This document shows, in pieces, positions 54,506 through 62,824 of a stretch of 64,000 bases of DNA. Source of the DNA: Komagataeibacter nataicola (GTDB lineage Bacteria > Pseudomonadota > Alphaproteobacteria > Acetobacterales > Acetobacteraceae); the NCBI RefSeq assembly GCF_003207795.1, contig NZ_NIRT01000001.1, positions 186,001 to 250,000 on the forward strand. The letters run 5' to 3'. Each line of letters starts with the position of its first letter. The first letter of the stretch is position 1. The notes beneath the pieces were generated by a model, which saw only the letters and a program-made list of their open reading frames with translations, searched no databases and was not told the origin of the DNA. The position numbers and the translations under genes are program-made.

Positions 54506-55024
54506 TCAGGCGGCTTCGCCCGTCTTGGCATAGGCACCAAAAACCCGTGCAAGCTGTCCGGCCGGCGCCTGCAGCACGCCTGCGATCCGCGTAGCGGGGG
54601 TGGAGATAAGCCCCACCAGCTGCGCGCGCAGAACGTCAAGCGACGGCAGTTCGGCCAGAGCCTTGATGCTTTCGACGTTGAGCGTCTGGGCACCAAGCGA
54701 TCCGCCGAGCAGAACAAGCTTGTCATTGGTTTTGGCGAACTCGACGAGCACCTTCGCCACGGCTACCGGTTCATCCGCCCACGACAGCGCGGTCGGCCCC
54801 TTAAGCAGCGGCTTGATGCCTTCGAACTGGGTCCCTGCCAGGGCGAGAGAGGCCAGCCGGTTCTTCGCGACCTTGTGTGTAGCTCCAGCCGCACGCACGC
54901 GACGCCGAAGGTCCGTCACATCAGCCACGCTCAGCCCGTCATTACGGGTGACAATGACCATGGACGTTTCAGCGAACACGGCTGCGAGGGAGGCAACAAA
55001 CTCCCGCTTCTCCGTACGGTCCAA
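54506..55024 (-). CDS. rplJ: 50S ribosomal protein L10
   Basis: A 172-residue stalk base carrying the L7/L12 dimers and, with them, the usual autoregulator of this operon. It opens M-D-R-T-E-K-R-E-F-V-A-S-L and has KVAKNRLASLALAGT. The start is TTG with GGAG seven bases upstream; no in-frame ATG fits the family length. The 281-bp leader upstream is probably the L10 leader. Confidence 0.96.
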   Translation of the reverse strand: MDRTEKREFVASLAAVFAETSMVIVTRNDGLSVADVTDLRRRVRAAGATHKVAKNRLASLALAGTQFEGIKPLLKGPTALSWADEPVAVAKVLVEFAKTNDKLVLLGGSLGAQTLNVESIKALAELPSLDVLRAQLVGLISTPATRIAGVLQAPAGQLARVFGAYAKTGEAA

Positions 55025-55305
55025 ATCCCGTCTCCATCATCACCTGCCAGCCTGGGCCAGCAGGTAGGGTTTACCCTGGGGATGCGCCAACAAGCCGACG
55101 CGATCCCGGTTCGCCTGTCCTTTTTAACGGAACAACCAGTGTGGGCTTTCGCCCCGATCCGGTAATCCCCGTCTCCCGGTTGCCGCCCTTTCGGGGCCAT
55201 CAAGGCTTGCGCCACATCCGGTCATGGACAGGTTCGGAAACTGGCGGCAAGACCGCCAGCCCCTGTCCCCTCTCCCTTGGCGGGAAAGGGTCATCTCGTG
55301 GTTAA
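55025..55305 (-). promoter_or_regulatory. Probable ribosomal protein L10 leader
   Basis: 281 bp between rplA and rplJ, without a gene but with much pairing potential (for example CTGGCGG/CCGCCAG near 55242-55262 and CCTGC/GCAGG near 55043-55065 on the minus strand). Position and length match the autoregulatory L10 leader of other bacteria; I did not fold it fully. Confidence 0.45.
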
Positions 55306-56001
55306 TCAGCCCGCCGTGAAAGCGGCGACGTCAACCGTAACACCCGGCCCCATGGTGGAGGACAGGGCGATCTTCTTCACGTACGTGCCCTTGGCACCCG
55401 TGGGGCGGGCCTTCTGCACGGCATCCACGAAAGCGCGGATGTTCTCGGCGAGCTTGGATTCGTCAAACGAAGCCTTGCCAACGCCTGCATGCACGATACC
55501 GGCCTTTTCAGCGCGGTATTCAACCTGGCCGGACTTGGCAGCGGAAACCGCGCCCTTCACGTCCATGGTCACGGTGCCCAGCTTGGGGTTGGGCATCAGG
55601 CCACGCGGGCCGAGGATCTTGCCCAGACGGCCCACGAGCGCCATCATGTCCGGCGTCGCGATGCAGCGGTCGAAGTTGATCTCGCCAGCCTGCACCTTCT
55701 CGGCGAGGTCTTCCGCACCGACCACGTCGGCACCGGCGGCCTTCGCTTCCTCGGCCTTGGGGCCGCGGGCGAACACGCCAACGCGCAGGGTCTTGCCCGT
55801 GCCGTTGGGCAGGGACAGCAGGCCACGGACCATCTGGTCGGCATGACGCGGGTCAATGCCGAGGTTCATGGAGATCTCGACCGTCTCGTCGAACTTCGCC
55901 TTGGCGTTGTTCTTGACCAGGTTGATCGCCTCATCAAGGCCATACTGCTTGGTGGAATCGACTGCGGCGCGGGCTGCGGTCAGACGCTTGTTCTTTGCCA
56001 T
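55306..56001 (-). CDS. rplA: 50S ribosomal protein L1
   Basis: A 231-residue stalk protein and, in E. coli, repressor of the L11 operon. Landmarks: [15 protein letters not shown] and [16 protein letters not shown]. Five bases after rplK, so the pair is co-translated. Confidence 0.98.
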   Translation of the reverse strand: MAKNKRLTAARAAVDSTKQYGLDEAINLVKNNAKAKFDETVEISMNLGIDPRHADQMVRGLLSLPNGTGKTLRVGVFARGPKAEEAKAAGADVVGAEDLAEKVQAGEINFDRCIATPDMMALVGRLGKILGPRGLMPNPKLGTVTMDVKGAVSAAKSGQVEYRAEKAGIVHAGVGKASFDESKLAENIRAFVDAVQKARPTGAKGTYVKKIALSSTMGPGVTVDVAAFTAG

Positions 56002-56006
56002 TGTAA

Positions 56007-56441
56007 TCAGCCCTCCACCACGTCGAGGCCCATGGAGCGGGCAGAACCTGCCAGCATGCGCACGGCGCCTTCGATGTCGTTGGCGTTCATGTCTTTCTGC
56101 TTCGTCTCGGCAATCTCGCGCAGCTGCGCAATGGTCACCTTACCAACGCTCGCGGCCTTGCCTACGGTCGAGCTACCCTTGGAAATCTTGGCAGCCTTCA
56201 TGAGGAAGTAGGTGTTCGGCGGGGTCTTGGTGATGAAGCTGAACGTACGGTCGGCATAGGCGGTAATGACGACGGGAATCGGCATACCGGGCTCGAGGCC
56301 CTGCGTCTTGGCGTTGAACTCCTTGCAGAACTGCATGATGTTCAGGCCGCGCTGACCGAGTGCCGGACCAACCGGCGGTGACGGATTCGCCTTGCCGGCG
56401 GGGATTTGCAGCTTGATGTAGCCAACGATTTTTTTGGCCAT
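56007..56441 (-). CDS. rplK: 50S ribosomal protein L11
   Basis: A 144-residue GTPase-centre protein. The start [20 protein letters not shown] matches the family; eight more codons upstream are open but unneeded. Also [11 protein letters not shown]. First gene of the superoperon as present here; nusG, the common neighbour, is absent and an efflux gene ends 106 bp upstream. Confidence 0.97.
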   Translation of the reverse strand: MAKKIVGYIKLQIPAGKANPSPPVGPALGQRGLNIMQFCKEFNAKTQGLEPGMPIPVVITAYADRTFSFITKTPPNTYFLMKAAKISKGSSTVGKAASVGKVTIAQLREIAETKQKDMNANDIEGAVRMLAGSARSMGLDVVEG

Positions 56442-56538
56442 ATCCGGGGCTCCTGACTGTTTCACCCGGACCGCGGTTCTGATGGCCGCCCGCTACCCCG
56501 CATGGGCAGGGAGGGCGACCTCCCGCGTTCCGATAAGA

Positions 56539-56574
56539 GGCGCGCACCTACCGCTGTTTTGGGGTGCCTGTCAA
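56539..56574 (-). promoter_or_regulatory. Candidate rplK promoter overlapping the end of the efflux gene
   Basis: TTGACA (56569-56574), an 18-bp spacer, TAGGTG (56545-56550) and CGCGCC (56539-56544) on the minus strand. The -10 box includes the TAG stop codon of the outer-membrane factor gene, so its last codons and the promoter share DNA. The TAGGT plus CGCGCC layout repeats that of the rpsL promoter. A GGGAGG-GCGA-CCTCCC hairpin (56509-56524) follows in the leader. Confidence 0.6.
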
Positions 56575-58191
56575 GTCTTTGTCATGAAATCCGCTGCCGG
56601 ACAGGTCAAAGGACTCGGGGCCGTTATCGACGCTGACACCACTGACAGCCTTGGGCATGCGCAGGTGGCTGTACTGCATTACGTCAAACGGGCGGATCTG
56701 CTTGTTGTTGGGCAGCTCTGCCGTGCTCCAGCCACCACCAAGCGAGCGGATGAGTTCCACCTGCGCCTGCATGTAGCGGGTCTCGACCTGCACCTCGGCA
56801 ATGCGGGCCTGGAGGGCCGCCACCTGCGCCACCACTACGTCAAGGTAGTTGGTCAGACCGCCGGTATAGAGCTGCATGGTCATGTTCTGCGTGCGCATGG
56901 AGGCCTGCACGGCCTCGGCCTGCTGGCTGGCCTCGATATTGAGGTCATGCGTCATGCTCAGCCCGTCTTCCACGTCCTTGAAGGCATCGAGCACGGTGGC
57001 GCGGTACTGGTCTTCCGACTGACGGTACTGCGACCAGTTGCGTTGCAGTTCCGCACGCCGCAACCCACCCTGGAACAGCGGCAGCACCGCCTGCGCGGCA
57101 TAATTGTACATGCCGTTGGCGATCTTATCGAGTGTGAAGCCGTTATCCATGAAACCGGCCATGGCGCTGAAGGTCACATGCGGATAGAACGCCGCGCGTG
57201 AAATGCCGATGGCCCGGTTGGCCGCCGCCATGTGCCGCTCGGCGCTGGCAATGTCGGGCCGCCGCTCGAGCAGGGTCGAGGGCAGGCCTGCCGGAATCTT
57301 CACCTTGGGGAAGCTGATCTGCTCCCGTGGCGTGATATGAAAGCTGGAAGGCGCCACGTTGCACAGGATGGCGATGGCATGCTCCATCACCGCGCGATGG
57401 GCCTGCAGGTCGGTATCCGCCGCCTGGGTGGAGGCAAGCTGGGTCTGGGCGCGCGCCACGTCGATGCCCGCCGCAATCGCGCCCGCCTGCCGCATCTTCG
57501 TGATCTGCACGGCGGTCTGATAATAATGAATCGAGTCGAGATAGACGGCGTGCTGTGCGTCCATGCCACGCAGCTGCATGTAGTCATTGGCCAGCTCGGA
57601 CTGGATGCTCAGCCGGGCCACCGCGAAATCCGCCGCCGCCGCCTGCGCCATGCGCTGCTGCACCCGCCTGCGGTTGCGGATGGCCGACCAGAAATCCGGC
57701 TCCCACCGCGCCGTGGCGCTGTACTGCTCGGATGACATGTAGATCGGCCCCGTCGAACCCGCGCCACGCCATAGCCTGTGCGATGAGGCCTGGTTGTTCG
57801 AGGCCCCGCTGCTGCCCGATATCTGCGGGTACAGGTTGGACTGCGCCTCGGCGGCGATGTCACGCGCCTGGGTGAAGGTTTCCGCATCGGCCTGCAGGTT
57901 GGGGTTCATGCGGCTGGCGCGGTCCTCGAGGTCATCGAGGGTGGAGTCGTTGAAGACAGTCCACCAGTCCCCGCGCGGCGCGCCATCCTGCGGCGTGCCG
58001 TACTGCATCAGGCTGTCGCCCTTCCAGTTATCGGGCAGCAGATAATGCTGGTGGCGATATTTGGGCGCCAGGTCCACGCACCCGGCCAGGCTGCCCGCAA
58101 GGGCGGCGCATCCGGCCAGGGACAGCATACGACGCGAAATCATACGACGGGACAGGATATGGCGTGACCGGCTACGCGGCGCTGCACTCAT
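56548..58191 (-). CDS. Outer-membrane efflux lipoprotein (NodT/OprM type)
   Basis: A 547-residue TolC-family channel, third gene of the second RND operon. The signal sequence ends in L-A-G-S-L-A-G-C, a lipobox with Cys near residue 38. Two repeats follow, with W-W-T-V-F-N-D-S-T-L-D-D-L, SLGGGW-type ending (L-I-R-S-L-G-G-G-W-S) and L-L-E-R-R-P-D-I-A-S-A-E. After SLGGGW a tail of about 55 residues continues to T-G-T-P-K-Q-R, longer than usual, and its last codons overlap the candidate rplK promoter. The start overlaps the adaptor stop (ATGA). Confidence 0.9.
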   Translation of the reverse strand: MSAAPRSRSRHILSRRMISRRMLSLAGCAALAGSLAGCVDLAPKYRHQHYLLPDNWKGDSLMQYGTPQDGAPRGDWWTVFNDSTLDDLEDRASRMNPNLQADAETFTQARDIAAEAQSNLYPQISGSSGASNNQASSHRLWRGAGSTGPIYMSSEQYSATARWEPDFWSAIRNRRRVQQRMAQAAAADFAVARLSIQSELANDYMQLRGMDAQHAVYLDSIHYYQTAVQITKMRQAGAIAAGIDVARAQTQLASTQAADTDLQAHRAVMEHAIAILCNVAPSSFHITPREQISFPKVKIPAGLPSTLLERRPDIASAERHMAAANRAIGISRAAFYPHVTFSAMAGFMDNGFTLDKIANGMYNYAAQAVLPLFQGGLRRAELQRNWSQYRQSEDQYRATVLDAFKDVEDGLSMTHDLNIEASQQAEAVQASMRTQNMTMQLYTGGLTNYLDVVVAQVAALQARIAEVQVETRYMQAQVELIRSLGGGWSTAELPNNKQIRPFDVMQYSHLRMPKAVSGVSVDNGPESFDLSGSGFHDKDLTGTPKQR

Positions 58192-59477
58192 TGACGCACT
58201 CCCGCGTCACTTGCATTGCTGTCTCCTGCTGGCATGGCCCGCACGTCATCTCCCTTGCCCACGGCGGCCGAGGTGGCGGTGGCGCCGGCATCGTTATAGC
58301 CGGGCGTCGATCCGACCAGATAGACCTTCTGGCCTTCCAGCAGCCCCGCCGAGGGGTTGTTCACAATCCGGTCCTGCGGGCCGACGCCCGCCAGGATCTG
58401 CACTTTGGTACCCAGGTTCGTCCCCACCGTTACATTATGCAGGCGGATGCGGTCGTCCTTGTCCACGATCGCCACCTGCATGCCCTGCGCACGAAATACG
58501 AGCGCGCCTTCAGGCACTATCAGGATATCGGGGTCGCCGGGTGCGACAAAGTGTACATTGGCGTAAGAATCAGGCCACAGTTCGCGCTTGTCGTTATCGA
58601 CCACCAGTTCGGTGGTCACGGTGCGGGTGCCCGCGTTGAACGCCTTGGCGGTGGCGAGGAACTTGGCCTTGAACACCCGGCCCGGATATTGCGGCACCGA
58701 CACATCACCCTCAAGCTTGGGGCTGATGATATCGGCATAATCCTGCGGCACCGACACGAACACGCGCATGCGGTGCACATCGGCCACGCTGAACAGTTCG
58801 GTGGCCGTGCCGCGTGAGGAGACATCGCCGCCGCCCGCGTTCACATAGTCACCCACATCGGCCAGGCGGGAGGTCACGACGCCATCAAAGGGAGCGACAA
58901 GCTGCTTGAACCCGATCAGCGCCGCATAGCGCGAGACCTCGTGGCGGGCGGCCTCGACCTCGGCCTGGCGGGCCTCGGCATCGGCGGCCTGCACGTCCAC
59001 CTCCTGCTGCGAGACGGCCTGCGTGCCCTGCAGCGCACGCCAGCGCCGGGCCGTGATCTGCGCCAGACGGTAGCGCGCCATCGCCACGTCAAAATTGGCT
59101 TTTGAAGCCGCGTACTGCGCATCAAGGCCCGGCGTGTCGATGGTAGCCAGGATCTCGCCCGCCTTCACCTTGGCGCCAATGTCCTTGTACCACATCTGCA
59201 CATAGCCCGAGACCTGCGCGTAGATCGGCGCCTGGTACCATGCCGAGATGTTGCCCGGCAGGTCGAGCGTGCGGGTGGTGGGGCCTTTTTCAGCCGTGAT
59301 GACCTGCACACGCGGGATGGCGGCATCCTGCGCCGCATCCTTGAGGTTCGAGACATGGATGCGGCGCTCGAGAATACCCCCTGCAACGATGGCGGCCAGC
59401 ACAACCCCGCCAAGGGTCACGTACAGCCGCCCACGCCTGGACATGCGCGGCGTCTGGTTTTCCCCTGAGGCGGTCAT
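58188..59477 (-). CDS. RND efflux periplasmic adaptor
   Basis: A 429-residue membrane fusion protein. One N-terminal helix (about 18-35), lipoyl halves around I-Y-A-Q-V-S-G-Y-V-Q-M-W-Y-K and VAPFDGVVTSRLADVGDYV, a helical hairpin between, then beta-barrel domains. The ATG at 59477 overlaps the permease stop; the frame is open a further 128 codons but inside the permease gene. Ends with an Ala/Gly/Asp-rich tail and overlaps the next gene by 4 bp. Confidence 0.9.
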   Translation of the reverse strand: MTASGENQTPRMSRRGRLYVTLGGVVLAAIVAGGILERRIHVSNLKDAAQDAAIPRVQVITAEKGPTTRTLDLPGNISAWYQAPIYAQVSGYVQMWYKDIGAKVKAGEILATIDTPGLDAQYAASKANFDVAMARYRLAQITARRWRALQGTQAVSQQEVDVQAADAEARQAEVEAARHEVSRYAALIGFKQLVAPFDGVVTSRLADVGDYVNAGGGDVSSRGTATELFSVADVHRMRVFVSVPQDYADIISPKLEGDVSVPQYPGRVFKAKFLATAKAFNAGTRTVTTELVVDNDKRELWPDSYANVHFVAPGDPDILIVPEGALVFRAQGMQVAIVDKDDRIRLHNVTVGTNLGTKVQILAGVGPQDRIVNNPSAGLLEGQKVYLVGSTPGYNDAGATATSAAVGKGDDVRAMPAGDSNASDAGVRQ

Positions 59478-62400
59478 GCGTGCTCTCCTTCGCCAGCAGC
59501 GGCGGCTTTCTTGGACTTTCTGGAATGGATCAGCGCAAAAACGCACGGCACGAACAAAAGCGTGGCGCAGGTGGCCACCAGCAGCCCCCCCATCACCGCG
59601 CGCCCGAGCGGCGCATTCTGTGAATTGCTCAGCGACATGGGCAGCATGCCGATGATCATGGCGGACGCCGTCATCAGCACCGGGCGGATACGCTCGTAGC
59701 CCGCTTCGATCGCAGCTTTCACCGCATCGCCATGCAGGTCCATCCGCTCCCGCGCAAACGACACGACAAGGATGGAGTTGGCCGTGGCCGTGCCCATGCA
59801 CATGATCGCCCCCGTCAGCGCCGGAACCGACAGCGCCGTGTGCGTGAGGAACAGCGCCCACGCGATGCCGCCAAGTGCGCCCGGCAGCGCGGTGATGATG
59901 ATGAACGGATCAAGCCACGACTGGAAGTTGACGACAATAATCAGGTACACCAGCAGGATCGACATCGCGAGGCCGCCGATCAACTGGGTATAGGCCCCGT
60001 TCATGGTCGAGGCCTGACCATAGATGGTCAGGCTCGAGCCCTGCGGCAGTTCCTTGCGGGTTTCATCCACCACGCGCGCGACCTCACGCGAGACCGCGCC
60101 AAGGTCAAGCCCCTCGTTCGAGGCATAGATGTTGAACACGGGCATGATGTTGTAGTGCGACACCTCGCCCGGCGTGCCGGTCTGCACGATCTCGCTCAGG
60201 CCGCCAAGGATCTGGGGCGCCTTGTCAGACGGGTTGCCGTCGCCCTTGTCGATGGGAATGGTCTCGAGGTCGTTCATGGTCTGCAGGAACTGCAGCGGCG
60301 TCTGGATATCGACCAGATGCGAAACTCCGGTCTTGGGGTCGAGCCAGTAGGTCGGCGCCACCTGCCCGCTGCCCGACAGCACGGCGAGCGCGTTGTTGGC
60401 CACATCCGCTTCCGTCAGCCCCGTGCCCAGCGCGTAGGTGCGGCGAGCATTGACGCGCAGCGTGGGCGTGTTGAGCGGCTCCTGCACCGACACGTCGGCA
60501 ATGCCGGTGACGTGGCGCAGCTTCTCGGCCAGTTTCTCGGCAAAATCGAAGTTGTCATACAGGTTGCGCCCCGACACCTGCACGTCGAGCGGCGCGGGCA
60601 GCCCGAAATTCAGGATCTTGGCGGTCAGGTCGGCAGGCATGAAGGTGATGTCGGTGCCGGGGAATTTCTCGGCCAGCCCCTTGCGCAGGATGGTGCGGAA
60701 CTTCGCCACCGGCGCTTCCTCGTCCTTCAGCGTCACGGTCAGGTCGCAGTCCTGCGCGCCGACGGTGGGCGTGGGGATGAAGGCCTGGTTGAGCGGGCTG
60801 AACGGCAGGCCGCAGTTGTTGACAATACCCTCGACTTGGCCGGGCAGCAGGCGCTCGATCTCGCCATTGACCAGCATGGCGATCTTGCCTGCCTCCGCGA
60901 TCTTGGTGCCCATGGGCGCGCGCATGTGAATGGCCAGCGCGTTGGAATTGATCTCGGGGAAGAAATCCTGCCCAGCAAACAGCAGCAGTCCCAGCGAGGC
61001 GAACGCCGAGATGCCAAAGATCGGCACAAAGCGCCCGCGGATGAGCAGCAGGTGCTCGAGCAGCGCCTTGTAGCGGTTACGGAAGGTGACGAAACGCCGC
61101 TCGAAACCCTGCTGGAAGCGGCCGAAGATGTTGGTCGGCTCATGGTGGCCGCCCTCCGCCTTCGCCTTGGCGTGGGCTGCGACCTGCGCTGCGAGCATGT
61201 ATTTGGCCATGGTGGGCACCAGCGTGCGCGAGAGGATGAACGACGCGATCATGGCGAAGATGATGGCTTCCGCCATGGGCATGAACAGCCAGCCCGCAAC
61301 GCCCGTGAGCTGGAACAGCGGCATCCACACGATACAGATGCACAATGTCGAGACAAAGGTGGGAATGACGATCTGGTTGGCGGCGTCAATGATGGCCGTT
61401 TCCAGATCCTTCTCCATTTCCAGATGCGCGTCGATGTTTTCGATCATCACCGTCGCATCATCGACAAGAATACCCACCGCCAGCGCAAGGCCGCCGAGCG
61501 TCATGACGTTAATGGTCTGGCCCGCTGCCCCAAGCCCCACGACCGAGCACAGCATGGCCAGCGGAATGGAAGTGGCGATAATCACGGTCGATCGCCACGA
61601 GCCGAGGAACAGCAGCACGACAAGGCTTGTCAGCAGGGCGGCGGTGCCCATTTCCTGCACCACGTCACGCACTGCCTCCTTCACGAAGGTCGAGGCATCG
61701 CCCAGCACGGTAATATCGACGCCTGGCGGCAGCGTGCGCACAATGGAGGGCAGCAGCGCCTTGATCCCGCTCACCACCGAAAGCGTCGAGGCATCGCCGC
61801 TTTTCATGATCACGATCAGCACCGCCTGGTGGCCCTTGACCAGCACCATGTTGGTCTGTGGCGGTCCGCCCGCATGCACCCAGGCCACATCGCGCAGGTA
61901 GACGACGGAATTCCCCTCCTGCTTGATGGGCATGTTGTTGAAGGTGTCAATCTCCTCGGGCGAGGCGTTGGTCTGCACCATCCAGTCAAACGCACCGATC
62001 TGCTGGTCGCCTGCTGGCAGCACGATGTTCTGCTTGCTCAGCGCATTGCCGATATCGGTGGCCGAAAGCCCGTGCGCCAGCAGCTTGCTCTGGTCGAGGT
62101 CGACCATGATGTTGCCCGGCTGGCCACCATAGGGGTTGGGGATGGCCGCCCCCGCGACCGAGACCAGCGCGGGCCGGATCAGGTTGGAGGACATGTCGTA
62201 AATCTGCGACGCTGTCATGGAATCCGACGAGACCTGCAGGGTCAGCACCGGCACGGACGAGGCATTGTAGGTCAGCACCAGCGGCGGGGTCATGCCGGCG
62301 GGCATCTGTTTGATGACGGTCTGGGAGACGGCGGTGATCTGCGTCTGCGCCACGGCGGTGTCGGTGCCGGGCTGGAAGAACACCTTGACGATGCCACGCC

Positions 62401-62665
62401 CGTAATAGGACTGGCTCTCGATATGTTCGATATTGTTGACCGTGGCGGTCAGCGCGCGCTCGTAATAATAGACCACGCGGCCGGACATGTCTTCGGGCAT
62501 GAGGCCGGTATAGGTCCAGCAGATCGCCACCACGGGGATGTTGATGCTGGGGAAGACATCGGTTGGCGTGCGGAGCAGGCCACGGACACCGAACACGACG
62601 ATGAGAATGGACAGGACGACAAAAGTATAGGGCCGCTTGAGCGCGGTAACGACAATACCGTTCAT
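59474..62665 (-). CDS. RND efflux permease
   Basis: A 1063-residue proton-driven pump. It opens M-N-G-I-V-V-T-A-L-K-R-P-Y-T-F; the proton-relay pair is D402-D403 in G-I-L-V-D-D-A-T-V-M-I-E-N-I. The periplasmic loops differ from the MdtB/MdtC pair, and this is a single-permease system, closer to the multidrug or solvent pumps with P-T-D-V-F-P-S-I-N-I-P-V-V at the start. It is preceded by a short ORF whose stop overlaps its start, and its own ribosome binding site is weak. Confidence 0.92.
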   Translation of the reverse strand: MNGIVVTALKRPYTFVVLSILIVVFGVRGLLRTPTDVFPSINIPVVAICWTYTGLMPEDMSGRVVYYYERALTATVNNIEHIESQSYYGRGIVKVFFQPGTDTAVAQTQITAVSQTVIKQMPAGMTPPLVLTYNASSVPVLTLQVSSDSMTASQIYDMSSNLIRPALVSVAGAAIPNPYGGQPGNIMVDLDQSKLLAHGLSATDIGNALSKQNIVLPAGDQQIGAFDWMVQTNASPEEIDTFNNMPIKQEGNSVVYLRDVAWVHAGGPPQTNMVLVKGHQAVLIVIMKSGDASTLSVVSGIKALLPSIVRTLPPGVDITVLGDASTFVKEAVRDVVQEMGTAALLTSLVVLLFLGSWRSTVIIATSIPLAMLCSVVGLGAAGQTINVMTLGGLALAVGILVDDATVMIENIDAHLEMEKDLETAIIDAANQIVIPTFVSTLCICIVWMPLFQLTGVAGWLFMPMAEAIIFAMIASFILSRTLVPTMAKYMLAAQVAAHAKAKAEGGHHEPTNIFGRFQQGFERRFVTFRNRYKALLEHLLLIRGRFVPIFGISAFASLGLLLFAGQDFFPEINSNALAIHMRAPMGTKIAEAGKIAMLVNGEIERLLPGQVEGIVNNCGLPFSPLNQAFIPTPTVGAQDCDLTVTLKDEEAPVAKFRTILRKGLAEKFPGTDITFMPADLTAKILNFGLPAPLDVQVSGRNLYDNFDFAEKLAEKLRHVTGIADVSVQEPLNTPTLRVNARRTYALGTGLTEADVANNALAVLSGSGQVAPTYWLDPKTGVSHLVDIQTPLQFLQTMNDLETIPIDKGDGNPSDKAPQILGGLSEIVQTGTPGEVSHYNIMPVFNIYASNEGLDLGAVSREVARVVDETRKELPQGSSLTIYGQASTMNGAYTQLIGGLAMSILLVYLIIVVNFQSWLDPFIIITALPGALGGIAWALFLTHTALSVPALTGAIMCMGTATANSILVVSFARERMDLHGDAVKAAIEAGYERIRPVLMTASAMIIGMLPMSLSNSQNAPLGRAVMGGLLVATCATLLFVPCVFALIHSRKSKKAAAAGEGEHA

Positions 62666-62757
62666 GCGCGGCCTGTTGCCCCCTGCCCTTGCGGCAGGCC
62701 CGGCCGCATGAAGCGCGCAAAGGGCGCTCCGGGCCGGGACAGGTGGTGTTCTTGCAT
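62662..62757 (-). CDS. Possible 31-residue leader peptide before the RND permease
   Basis: M-Q-E-H-H-L-S-R-P-G-A-P-F-A-R-F-M-R-P-G, ending G-A-T-G-R-A, with GGGGAG about ten bases upstream of the ATG. Its TGA overlaps the permease ATG (ATGA). Size, placement and the better ribosome binding site suggest a coupled upstream ORF. No homology is known to me, so it may simply be an open frame in GC-rich DNA. Confidence 0.35.
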   Translation of the reverse strand: MQEHHLSRPGAPFARFMRPGLPQGQGATGRA

Positions 62758-62812
62758 CTCTCGTCTCCCCGTCTGTCCATTCGGTGTTAATGGGGGTGCG
62801 TCAGGTGGCAAA

Positions 62813-62822
62813 TGAAATTTCA
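62813..62822. promoter_or_regulatory. Small AT-rich palindrome between kinase and permease genes
   Basis: TGAAATTTCA, perfect over 10 bp inside AT-rich DNA, directly before the kinase stop codon region and about 150 bp upstream of the permease. It stands out from the GC-rich surroundings and could be a regulator site for the efflux operon; a single short copy is weak evidence. Confidence 0.25.
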
Positions 62823-62824
62823 AT

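Noticed and set aside
55025-55305. A small gene between rplA and rplJ
   Set aside because: No frame with a credible start and length; pairing and position fit an L10 leader better.
59732-62815. A 1027-codon open frame opposite the second RND permease
   Set aside because: Shadow of the permease; composition dominated by Arg, His, Gln and Gly with no fold pattern.
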